Assembly: GCF_000744835.1 (NCBI RefSeq)
Contig: NZ_JQMS01000001.1
Span: 1,612,001 to 1,676,000 of the forward strand
Reading direction: 5' to 3'
Source of the DNA: Flavobacterium sp. 83
GTDB taxonomy: Bacteria; Bacteroidota; Bacteroidia; Flavobacteriales; Flavobacteriaceae
Length of the DNA: 64,000 nucleotides
Shown here one piece after another: positions 22,301 through 30,800 of this stretch. Position 1 is the stretch's first letter. Each line of letters opens with the position of its first letter. The notes under the pieces were generated by a model that saw only the letters and a program-made list of their open reading frames with translations, had not been told where the DNA came from and did no database searches. A program made the position numbers and the translations under genes.

Positions 22301-23824
22301 TTATACGGTTTGAAACTGCATGTTTTTCAATTGTTCCAGATAATCCCTTTGGTTTGATAATCTTGGAATTTTGTGTTGTCCGCCGAGTTTGTTTTTCTGT
22401 TTCAACCAGTCATAAAACAAATTTTTTCGGGCTATATTAATAACTAACGGATTCAATGTCATGTTATTGTAGCGTTTTGCTTCGTAATCTGAGTTTAAGG
22501 ATTGTATCGAGTCATCTAATGCTTTCTGGAATAAGGAAATGTCGGAGGGATTGTCTTTGAATTCAATCATCCATTCATGAGCGCCTTTTTCTTTGCCGTC
22601 CATAAATATAGGTGCAACAGTATAATCGACTACTTCCGTTTGAGTCAATTTACAGGCTTTGGCTATAGCCTGATCCGTATTTTCGACCATTAATTCCTCA
22701 CCAAAAACATTAATATGATGTTTGGTTCTACCTGTAACCCGTATTCGATAGGGATTCAATGAAGTGAAACGAACGGTATCACCAATCAAATAACGCCACA
22801 AACCAGAATTGGTTGTAATCACTAATGCATAGTTTTTGAAAAGTTCCACATCAGCCAATCGAATTACTTTTTGATCTTGTGTTCCAAATGAATCCATTGG
22901 AATAAATTCGTAGAAGATTCCGTAATCCAGCATCAGTAATAAATCACTGGAATTATTTAAATCCTGAATAGCAAAATATCCTTCGGAGGCATTGTATATT
23001 TCGTAATATTTAAAATCTTTTTTGGGAAGTATTTTTTTATACTGGTCTCGATAGGGTTCGAAATTTACGCCGCCGTGAAAGAATACTTCCACATTGGGCC
23101 ACAATTCCAATAGATTTCCCTTTCCGGTTTCTTCCAGCATTTTATTCATTAGTACTAACATCCACGATGGAACTCCAGCAAAACTAGTTACATTTTCGTT
23201 TTTCGTCTCATTTATAATAGCTGCAATTTTTGATTCCCATTCGCTCATCAACGAAATTTTGCTACTTGGGGTACTACTAAACTCAGCCCAAATTGGCATG
23301 TTTTCAATTAGTATTGCAGACAAGTCTCCAAAAAATGTATTGTTGTCCTCATATATTTGAGAGCTTCCACCAAGACGCAGGCTTTTGCCAATAAAGAGTT
23401 CTGATTCTTCGTTGTTATTGAGATACAAACACAACAAATCCTTAGTTCCTTTGTAGTGGCAGTCTTCCAGCGCTTCATTACTCACCGGAATAAATTTACT
23501 TTTGGCATTGGTCGTGCCGCTGGATTTAGCGAACCATTTTATTGGGGTTTCCCAAAAGACATTTTGTTCGCCTTTACGAGTTCTCTCAATCAGCGGTTGC
23601 AATTCTTCATAAGTAGAAATAGGAATTCGTTCAGTAAAAGTAGCATACGAATGTATCGAAGCATAATCATACTCTTTGCCTAAAACAGTATTTTTGGATG
23701 ACTGAATTAAATTCATAAGCAATTCTTCCTGAACCTCATTTGGATATTTTAGGAAAAGTTCGATCTGATGAATTCTTTGTTTTAGAACCCAAGAGGCAAA
23801 CGAATTGATTATGGTTAGTGGCAT
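22301..23824 (-). CDS. GH3 family acyl-acid-amido synthetase-like enzyme
   Basis: 507 residues spanning the whole GH3 family length. ANL-type motifs: the ATP/phosphate loop KSSGTTNAKSKFIPVS, the YNASEGYFAIQD motif, YALVITTNSGLWRYLIGDTV, and the hinge GRTKHHINVFGEEL. Plant GH3 enzymes conjugate hormones such as auxin to amino acids via an adenylate; Bacteroidota members have no settled substrate. A fatty or aromatic acid adenylation is plausible. Followed immediately by the 49-residue lipoprotein. Confidence 0.88.
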   Translation of the reverse strand: MPLTIINSFASWVLKQRIHQIELFLKYPNEVQEELLMNLIQSSKNTVLGKEYDYASIHSYATFTERIPISTYEELQPLIERTRKGEQNVFWETPIKWFAKSSGTTNAKSKFIPVSNEALEDCHYKGTKDLLCLYLNNNEESELFIGKSLRLGGSSQIYEDNNTFFGDLSAILIENMPIWAEFSSTPSSKISLMSEWESKIAAIINETKNENVTSFAGVPSWMLVLMNKMLEETGKGNLLELWPNVEVFFHGGVNFEPYRDQYKKILPKKDFKYYEIYNASEGYFAIQDLNNSSDLLLMLDYGIFYEFIPMDSFGTQDQKVIRLADVELFKNYALVITTNSGLWRYLIGDTVRFTSLNPYRIRVTGRTKHHINVFGEELMVENTDQAIAKACKLTQTEVVDYTVAPIFMDGKEKGAHEWMIEFKDNPSDISLFQKALDDSIQSLNSDYEAKRYNNMTLNPLVINIARKNLFYDWLKQKNKLGGQHKIPRLSNQRDYLEQLKNMQFQTV

Positions 23825-23919
23825 TTTTAAATTATGAATTATGAATTACGAATTATAACTTTACCAAAAATAACAAAATTTGTTTAACTTGATGTGTTAA
23901 ACTTGAAACTTTAAAAAGA

Positions 23920-24714
23920 ATGACTTACGAAGGTGTACTTACAAAAATGCAAACTGAATTTGGAAATCCAATTCAATATTATTTGGTTTTTGAGAATAGT
24001 TTTTTGAATGTGAATCAGTTGCTGAATAAAAATCTTGAAATTAATTTTGTAGGCTACCAATGTTTGAATTGTGGAAAGAAGAAAAAGATATTCCGTCAGG
24101 GATTTTGCTATGATTGTTTCTATTCTAGTGCTGCTGTTGGGGACTGGATAATGAAACCGGAGTTAAGTACAGCTCATCTTGGAATTCAGGATAGGGATTT
24201 GGCTTACGAAGAAAAAGTGCAATTGCAACCGCATATCGTGTATTTGGCTTTGTCCAGCGAAGTCAAAGTGGGAGTGACCAGAAAAACTCAGGTGCCAACC
24301 CGATGGATTGATCAAGGCGCAACCCAAGCAATTTCTATTGTGGAAGTGCCCAATCGATACTTAGCCGGAATTACGGAGGTAGCTTTGAAAAATCATTATG
24401 CTGATAAAACCAATTGGCGTAAAATGTTGACCAATAATGTCGAACAAATCGATTTAATTGCTGAAAGATTGAAGGTGGAGAATCTAATTCCAAAAGAAGT
24501 TCATGAGTATTTCTATTTGCAAAATAATGATTTGTATGAAATGCATTATCCTGTTTTACACTATCCAAATAAAGTAAATAGTTTGAGTTTAGATAAAACA
24601 CCTCAGTTCCAAGGAAAACTCACCGGAATAAAAGGACAATACCTTCTTTTTGATGATGGAACAGTTTTCAATATCCGTGGTTCCGAAGGATATGTGGTAT
24701 CGATTAATGTATAA
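23920..24714 (+). CDS. DUF2797 family protein with zinc ribbon
   Basis: 264 residues. A zinc-ribbon-like motif has Cys 48, 51, 63 and 66 (CLNCGKKKKIFRQGFCYDC). The conserved middle YLALSSEVKVGVTRKTQVPTRWIDQGA resembles the GIY-YIG-like core ascribed to DUF2797. Function unknown; nucleic-acid binding is plausible from the zinc ribbon. Divergent from the GH3 gene (95-nt gap). A terminator hairpin follows at 24727. Confidence 0.8.
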   Translation: MTYEGVLTKMQTEFGNPIQYYLVFENSFLNVNQLLNKNLEINFVGYQCLNCGKKKKIFRQGFCYDCFYSSAAVGDWIMKPELSTAHLGIQDRDLAYEEKVQLQPHIVYLALSSEVKVGVTRKTQVPTRWIDQGATQAISIVEVPNRYLAGITEVALKNHYADKTNWRKMLTNNVEQIDLIAERLKVENLIPKEVHEYFYLQNNDLYEMHYPVLHYPNKVNSLSLDKTPQFQGKLTGIKGQYLLFDDGTVFNIRGSEGYVVSINV

Positions 24715-24726
24715 AAACTCCATTAA

Positions 24727-24766
24727 AAAAGCAGGAATCTCAATCAAAGAAGAGATTCCTGCTTTT
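24727..24766. terminator. Bidirectional terminator after the DUF2797 gene
   Basis: AAAAGCAGGAATCTC pairs with GAGATTCCTGCTTTT across a 9-nt loop; A-run and T-run flank both sides. Confidence 0.8.
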
Positions 24767-24818
24767 AGAATATAGAAAACCTACAGTTTTGTTTATAATG
24801 CCTTTTTTGGAGTTTTTT

Positions 24819-24884
24819 TAACCATTAAGAAATTAAGTTTCGTTAAGGTGTAGCGCTTAAATTTTCTTATTTTCTTAATGGTTA
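24819..24884. repeat. AACCATTAAGAAATTAAG palindrome, imperfect copy
   Basis: AACCATTAAGAAATTAAG at 24820 and its reverse complement variant CTTATTTTCTTAATGGTT ending near 24884. The family's tighter copy is at 47826-47871. Confidence 0.65.
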
Positions 24885-24940
24885 AATTCCTAATATAAAT
24901 TGTTTATGTAACATATTTTGTGAAGTGGCTATTATTATTA

Positions 24941-27580
24941 TTATTGAACTTTAGGTTCTTCTGCTTTTTTCTTTTTATTAAACAATCCGTTTAATAAATC
25001 GGCTGCTTTTGTTTTTACAGCATTTGTAGTTTCTTCCTTTGTTGTAGGAGTTGCCGTTTTTGTAGTGTCGCTTGGTTTCTTATTTTTATTGATAAAATCA
25101 GTTAAAGCCGAAGTCCCTTGTTTTACCAATCGTTCTTTTTGTTGTTTTACTAATTGGGTTGTCAGATTATTAACGGCACTTTTTATATCGGTTGAAATTT
25201 TTGGATTAGTGAAGTTCCCAGTTAAAATAGCATTGATAGGCAGATTTTCCAATTTAGCCGCATCAGTAGCAGATAATTTAGCAATTAATGCATTGGCTTC
25301 TGAACCCAGATATTTAGCTGGAACATCAAATTTGATATTGTAATTCATGCTTTGGTCGAAACCATGCGAACCGCCAATTGTAGCCTTTATGTCTTTGTAT
25401 TTTATGTCAAATGGTTTTACATTCACTTTTCCGTCTTTGAAAGTAATGGCTGCTTTCAAATCATTCAAATTGATTTTACTTACATCGATGAACTTCAAAT
25501 TAGAACCCAAAGCCGTTAGCAAAGTCGAATTACTTGAATTAATAGTAGTTGAAAGCAATTGCCCTAATAAATCTCCGGTCAGTGTTTTTAAATCAGGTGT
25601 TAGTTCTGTTGCGTCAAGATTTCCATTCAATTTGATACTTGAATTTAATTTACCATTGATAATTCCGGCAATTGGCGCAATTTTTTTCAACATGTCCAGT
25701 TGGGTAAATGATTGTGCAATGTCGACTTGATTTAATTTTAAATCCATATTGAAAACTGGCGTTTTCCCTTTTGTCGAAACTGCTCCATTTACTCCAATTG
25801 TTCCTCCAAAAATGGATGTTTTTACATTATCTAATGTTACTTTTTCATCCTTTACAATCAGTTTTCCCGAAACGTCTTTTAAGGTCAGATTGTTATATAA
25901 AACCGTAGTCGCTTTTGCGGTAAGCGTACAATTTAAGAAAGCCGGAATCTTCATGGCGTCGGCTTTTTTAGTTTGCTTTGCCTGTTCGCTGTCGCTCAGG
26001 CTAGTCTTAGTGGTTTCACCAGTTGTCATGAAATCACTCACGGCTAATTGCTTAGAAAACATATTGAAATTCCCTTTTAATTCTTGGTTTTTAAATATAA
26101 ATCCGTAAAAATTCTCTAAAATTCCCGTTACGCTAATGTCACTTTTTCCAGTGGTTGCATTCAATTGTTTTAAATTCACTTGACTCGGGTTAAACTGAAC
26201 AAGGGCATTGCTGATGTTCATTGTTTTGCCGTTTTCATCCACATAGTTGAAACCGGATAAACTCATTGTTCCTGCATTATTAATATTTTGATATTGACTT
26301 TTCTCTACGGATTGCATATCAAATTTTGTCGTTACATCTGCTTTTAAAACTCCAGACAAAGGTTTGTCAAGTTTTATAGGATACGCTTTCGAAAGATTGG
26401 CCAAGTTGATAGTTCCTTTTAAAGCGGCATCGACAATTGCATTTTGAGTGATGTTTTTGATATTGGCTTTAGCATTGAAAACATCCTGATCTATTTTGAA
26501 AGAAAGCTTATCAAGATTCACATAGGTATCGTTCAGAATTCCTGTTTCATTAATTATTTTAGTGTCAATAACAATGTTTTGAACGGATTTCGGTAAATTA
26601 GGATACTGAAATGAGGCGTTATTGGACGCAATTTCAATTTTGAATTTTGGAACAGTAGTATCTGAATACAATCCTTGTGCAAATCCCATAACTGTAAAAT
26701 CGCCAGTTGTTTTTACATTGTCCAAACTCGAAGCATAAGCGGCCGGAATAACTCCTAAGAAATTTTTGAATGAAGAAGTTGGCGTTTTGAATTTCAAATC
26801 ATATTGTTGTCCCGCCTCGACCATTTGAATAAAACCATCAAATTCTAACGGTAATTGGTTAATTAAAGCCTTGTTTTCCTTGAAAGTGTATTTGCTTTTT
26901 TCTAAATCAATCCCTAAAACCGCATCTAAAGTCAAAGAGACGTTTTTCATATAATTGACTTTATCCATGTCTAATGATATTTTCGCAGTAGATTTAGTGA
27001 CTAAATCTAATTTCTGTGCTGCAAAATCTCCAGTTCCTTCATGGTTTAAGCTGTCGATAACCATTTTTATTTTGGAACTTTCGTCAAAATACCTGAACTT
27101 GAAATTTTCGATTTTATAATTTTGAATTTTCAATGATAATGGACTGCTTTTACCATCATCCTTGGTTTTGTTATCTTTCAAAGCGATGTCATAATTCCCG
27201 ATTCCGTCTTTATTGAATAGGATATTGATTAACCCGTTTTTTGAAGAGATTCCGTCAATATTCATTGCTTCGTTTTTACCCTTAAAAAGTTCCTTGATGG
27301 ACATTTTTAAATTCAGTTCGCCTAATGAAACCAATGTATCGCCTTCAAAAGGAGCTTTGTTTATAATGACCAACTTATCCAACGTCACATTTGCGTTTGG
27401 GAAATTTTTAAATAAACTCAAATCGGCATCTGCAAAAGTGACTTTAGCATCTACTTTTTCATTGATAGCTTCGGCGATTTTGGCTTTTATTTGATCTTTA
27501 AAAAAATAGGGAATTGCAAATAAAGCGGCTGCGAGTAGGACAATTAGTATCCCAATGATTTTTAAAATTTTCTTTAGCAT
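24941..27580 (-). CDS. AsmA-like C-terminal domain protein
   Basis: 879 residues. One N-terminal membrane helix (about 5-25), then DQIKAKIAEAINEKVDAKVTFADADLS, the AsmA/YhdP-type opening. A long beta-rich body follows with the AsmA_2 motif region (LNGKLNSSIKLNGNLDATELTPDLKTLTGDLLG) at about 620-660 and a disordered Lys/Thr/Pro tail. AsmA-like proteins are thought to bridge the periplasm and carry phospholipid between membranes. It is a single gene followed, on the - strand, by the palindrome repeat. Confidence 0.85.
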   Translation of the reverse strand: MLKKILKIIGILIVLLAAALFAIPYFFKDQIKAKIAEAINEKVDAKVTFADADLSLFKNFPNANVTLDKLVIINKAPFEGDTLVSLGELNLKMSIKELFKGKNEAMNIDGISSKNGLINILFNKDGIGNYDIALKDNKTKDDGKSSPLSLKIQNYKIENFKFRYFDESSKIKMVIDSLNHEGTGDFAAQKLDLVTKSTAKISLDMDKVNYMKNVSLTLDAVLGIDLEKSKYTFKENKALINQLPLEFDGFIQMVEAGQQYDLKFKTPTSSFKNFLGVIPAAYASSLDNVKTTGDFTVMGFAQGLYSDTTVPKFKIEIASNNASFQYPNLPKSVQNIVIDTKIINETGILNDTYVNLDKLSFKIDQDVFNAKANIKNITQNAIVDAALKGTINLANLSKAYPIKLDKPLSGVLKADVTTKFDMQSVEKSQYQNINNAGTMSLSGFNYVDENGKTMNISNALVQFNPSQVNLKQLNATTGKSDISVTGILENFYGFIFKNQELKGNFNMFSKQLAVSDFMTTGETTKTSLSDSEQAKQTKKADAMKIPAFLNCTLTAKATTVLYNNLTLKDVSGKLIVKDEKVTLDNVKTSIFGGTIGVNGAVSTKGKTPVFNMDLKLNQVDIAQSFTQLDMLKKIAPIAGIINGKLNSSIKLNGNLDATELTPDLKTLTGDLLGQLLSTTINSSNSTLLTALGSNLKFIDVSKINLNDLKAAITFKDGKVNVKPFDIKYKDIKATIGGSHGFDQSMNYNIKFDVPAKYLGSEANALIAKLSATDAAKLENLPINAILTGNFTNPKISTDIKSAVNNLTTQLVKQQKERLVKQGTSALTDFINKNKKPSDTTKTATPTTKEETTNAVKTKAADLLNGLFNKKKKAEEPKVQ

Positions 27581-27709
27581 AATTTGATTTCTTAAGATTT
27601 TATAAGTGTAGCAAAAATAATGCCTTACTTCTTACAAAAATAACGGATTATAGTTTAGGATATTTGTAATGTTTTCATAAATAAAGGAGTAGTGCTTTTT
27701 TTGATATAA

Positions 27710-27745
27710 AAAAATCCGTTGAAGCAATTGCCTAAACGGATTTTT
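27710..27745. terminator. Terminator downstream of sppA
   Basis: AAAAATCCGTT and AACGGATTTTT arms around a 14-nt loop, lying between the sppA stop (27765, - strand) and the AsmA-like gene. Confidence 0.75.
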
Positions 27746-27764
27746 CCAAAGATTTTAAACGAAT

Positions 27765-29525
27765 TTATTTGATGTTAATTTCAAAAGGCATCATGGCTTG
27801 AACGCCTTTTTGAGATTGTAATCTTTTTACTTCTTGCATGATTTTATAGTTTTCTTCCCCAATTTCTTCCTTAATAAAAGATTCTTTAGACTTAGCAAAT
27901 GGCAAATTAGCTAAAAGATCATTAATATTTTTCTCATATTCAGGATAGTTTTGTGTAGCGTAATTTTTAGTTTTTGCTAAAATTGCAGCTTCTTGTATTG
28001 CATCGTTTAATCCTCCTATTTTGTCAACCAGTCCAATTTTAACTGCTTCAGAACCTGCCCAAACTCTTCCTTGCGCTATCGCATCCACTTGAGCAAATGT
28101 CATTTTTCTTCCTTCGGCAACGTGGGTAACAAAAGTTTTATATATATGTTCAATTTCTTCAAGCGTAACTGCTCTTAGTTTTTCGTCCAATGGTACAAAA
28201 GGGCTGTAGTTTGCTGCATTTTCATGCGTTTTTACTTGCTCTACATGTACTCCTATTTTTGTTGTTAATTGACTAAAATTAGGCAATATTCCAAAAACGC
28301 CTATAGAACCCGTAATCGTGTTGTTTTCGGCAAAAATTTTATTTGCATTACAAGCAATATAGTAACCACCGGAAGCGGCATAATTTCCCATCGAAACCAC
28401 TATAGGTTTTACTTTTTTGGTTAATTCGACTTCTCTCCAAATCAAATCTGATGTTAAAGCATTTCCACCCGGGCTATTAATTCTAAGGACAATGGCTTTT
28501 ACATTCTTGTCTTTTCTGGCTTCTTGTAGCGAACGACGCATGGAACCTTCACCTATAACATCTACATCGCCTTCACCGCTATGAATTTCGCCTTGAGCGT
28601 AAATAATGGCAATTTTATCATCGGCATCAGTATTTTTTGAAGTAGTCACTACTTTTTTGGTATAATCCAATAAGTTTACTTTGTTGTAATCCTCGTCTTT
28701 GGCTACTTTTAATAAGTTTCTAATAGCATTGTGGTAGGCGTCTTCGTAAGCTATAACATCAACCAATCCTTCTTTTTTTGCCATCTCAGGTGTTCGTGCC
28801 AAAAGACCGTTTGCAATTTCGTTCAGTTTTGCTACGGAAATATTTCTGCTTTTTGAAATTTCCGTTACAACTGAATTCCAAATAGAATTCAATAAAGCTG
28901 AAGTTTGTTCCCTATTGGCATCACTCATTTTATTTTCCAGAAAAGGTTCAACGGCACTTTTATATTTTCCATGACGAATCACTTCCATTTTTATACCTGA
29001 TTTTTCCTGAAAATCTTTGAAAAACATTATTTCCGAAGACAATCCCTTGAAATCCATATCTCCAACAGGATTCAGATAAATAGGTTTTGCAACCGAATTT
29101 AAATAATATTCTTTTTGAGAATACGAATTAGCATAAGCCATCACAAATTTGCCTGATTTTTTAAAATCTTCCAAAGCATCCCTTAAGGCTTTGCTTTGAG
29201 CCATTCCTAATTGAGATTCATCATTCAAAATAGAAATTCCCTTGATGTCATCGTCAGTTTTTGCTTCTTCAATAGCACTTATAATATCAGTCAGACCTAT
29301 GTTTTTTCCATCAGAAAAAATAGTTACCCAAGGATCTTTGAATTTACCGGCGTAGTCGTTTTTTATGTCTTCTAAATTTAATTCTATAACTGAATTGCTT
29401 TTTACGGTAATTCCTTCTGACTCACCTCCAAAAATGGCACCTATAATTAGTATTCCAAAAAAGAACAACATAAAAAAGACGAAAATACCTATGATGGTCG
29501 CCAACACATTTCCTAAAAATTTCAT
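27765..29525 (-). CDS. sppA: Signal peptide peptidase SppA, 67K type
   Basis: 586 residues, the long two-repeat SppA form. N-terminal membrane helix (about 8-30). The N-terminal repeat supplies the likely Lys base (KMEVIRHGKYKSAVEPF, about residue 187-190) and the C-terminal repeat the Ser nucleophile in MGNYAASGGYYIA (about 385). It degrades cleaved signal peptides in the membrane. Terminator at 27710. Confidence 0.93.
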   Translation of the reverse strand: MKFLGNVLATIIGIFVFFMLFFFGILIIGAIFGGESEGITVKSNSVIELNLEDIKNDYAGKFKDPWVTIFSDGKNIGLTDIISAIEEAKTDDDIKGISILNDESQLGMAQSKALRDALEDFKKSGKFVMAYANSYSQKEYYLNSVAKPIYLNPVGDMDFKGLSSEIMFFKDFQEKSGIKMEVIRHGKYKSAVEPFLENKMSDANREQTSALLNSIWNSVVTEISKSRNISVAKLNEIANGLLARTPEMAKKEGLVDVIAYEDAYHNAIRNLLKVAKDEDYNKVNLLDYTKKVVTTSKNTDADDKIAIIYAQGEIHSGEGDVDVIGEGSMRRSLQEARKDKNVKAIVLRINSPGGNALTSDLIWREVELTKKVKPIVVSMGNYAASGGYYIACNANKIFAENNTITGSIGVFGILPNFSQLTTKIGVHVEQVKTHENAANYSPFVPLDEKLRAVTLEEIEHIYKTFVTHVAEGRKMTFAQVDAIAQGRVWAGSEAVKIGLVDKIGGLNDAIQEAAILAKTKNYATQNYPEYEKNINDLLANLPFAKSKESFIKEEIGEENYKIMQEVKRLQSQKGVQAMMPFEINIK

Positions 29526-29662
29526 ATTTATATTTTTTTAATAAGTCTGAAAAGTGGTTGAATTGTTACAAACTCTAGGTTTTATAATTCTTGAATTAGT
29601 TATCAACACTCTTTGCAAAGATACTTCTATTCTAAAATTCTTTTAGTTAATTTGTGCTTAAT

Positions 29663-30799
29663 ATGAAATCACAACATCAAGTTATTTTGTCGATAGGAAG
29701 CAATCAAGGGAACCGATTAGAAAATATCGAGCGTTGCTTGCAATTGATACACCAAGAAGTGGGAACGGTTATCAAAGTTTCAAAACTATATGAAACACCG
29801 TCTTGGGGTTTTGATAGTGATGCATTCTACAATTGCGCATTGGTAATTCATAGTTATAGTTCAGCAAATAAAATTCTTACTCAGGTTTTAAAAATTGAAA
29901 AAAAATTGGGTCGTATTCGAAGTGAAGAATTAGGCTATCAATCTCGAGTTATAGATATTGACTTGATTTCTTTTGATGAAGACAGTATCGATACTGAAAA
30001 GCTCCAGATTCCACATCCATTAATGCAAAATAGAAATTTTGTTTTGTTACCCATTCAGGATTTAAATTTAGATTGGAAACATCCTATTCTAAAAAAATTA
30101 ATATCGGAATTACTTGAAGTTTCTCCTGATCAAAGTGCTTGTCAAGTAGTGCAAGATTTAGAAAGTCCTTTGCAAAGTATTGCATTAGAACGGTTTAATT
30201 ACGTGGCTTTTGAAGGGAATATTGGTGCAGGAAAAACAACATTAGCTATGAAAATTGCTGTGGATTTTAATGCTAAAACCGTGTTAGAACGCTTCGCAGA
30301 TAATCCATTTTTACCTAAATTTTATAAAGATCAAAACCGATACGCTTTTCCGCTTGAAATGTCATTCCTTGCCGACCGGTACCAACAATTATCAGATGAT
30401 TTAGCGCAATTTGACTTGTTTAAAGATTTTTTAGTAGCCGACTATCATATTTTTAAATCCTTGATTTTTGCCAAAATAACGCTGGCTGAGGATGAATATC
30501 GCTTGTATAGAAACCTATTTGATATCATTTACAGAGAAATGCCAAAACCAGATTTGTATATTTATTTGTATCAAAATTCAGAGCGGCTTTTGCAAAATAT
30601 TAAAAAGCGAGGCAGAAGCTACGAACAGAAAATTCCAGCAGAATATTTGGACAAAATTAATAACGGTTACCTTGATTATATTAAATCGCAAACGGAATTA
30701 AATGTATTAATCATTGATGTTTCTGATCGAGATTTTGTAAAAAATCAAGAAGATTACCTTTATATTTTAAATGAAATCCAAAAGAAGATTAGTGAGTAA
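29663..30799 (+). CDS. FolK-deoxynucleoside kinase fusion
   Basis: 378 residues from ATG 29663; a GTG at 29654 in frame is less likely. Residues 1-150 are 6-hydroxymethyl-7,8-dihydropterin pyrophosphokinase (SIGSNQGNRLENIERCL, VIDIDLISFD, PHPLMQNRNFVLLPI). Residues about 172-378 are a deoxynucleoside kinase: P-loop FEGNIGAGKTT, then RFADNPFLPKFY, FLADRYQQ and the KKRGRSYE lid. It couples folate synthesis and deoxynucleoside salvage in one chain. Its stop lies 1 nt from the stop of the convergent T9SS cargo gene. Confidence 0.92.
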   Translation: MKSQHQVILSIGSNQGNRLENIERCLQLIHQEVGTVIKVSKLYETPSWGFDSDAFYNCALVIHSYSSANKILTQVLKIEKKLGRIRSEELGYQSRVIDIDLISFDEDSIDTEKLQIPHPLMQNRNFVLLPIQDLNLDWKHPILKKLISELLEVSPDQSACQVVQDLESPLQSIALERFNYVAFEGNIGAGKTTLAMKIAVDFNAKTVLERFADNPFLPKFYKDQNRYAFPLEMSFLADRYQQLSDDLAQFDLFKDFLVADYHIFKSLIFAKITLAEDEYRLYRNLFDIIYREMPKPDLYIYLYQNSERLLQNIKKRGRSYEQKIPAEYLDKINNGYLDYIKSQTELNVLIIDVSDRDFVKNQEDYLYILNEIQKKISE

Positions 30800-30800
30800 T

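Noticed and set aside
25065..26108. Several + strand frames opposite the AsmA-like gene
   Set aside because: Shadows of a low-complexity - strand gene; no family signature or start context.
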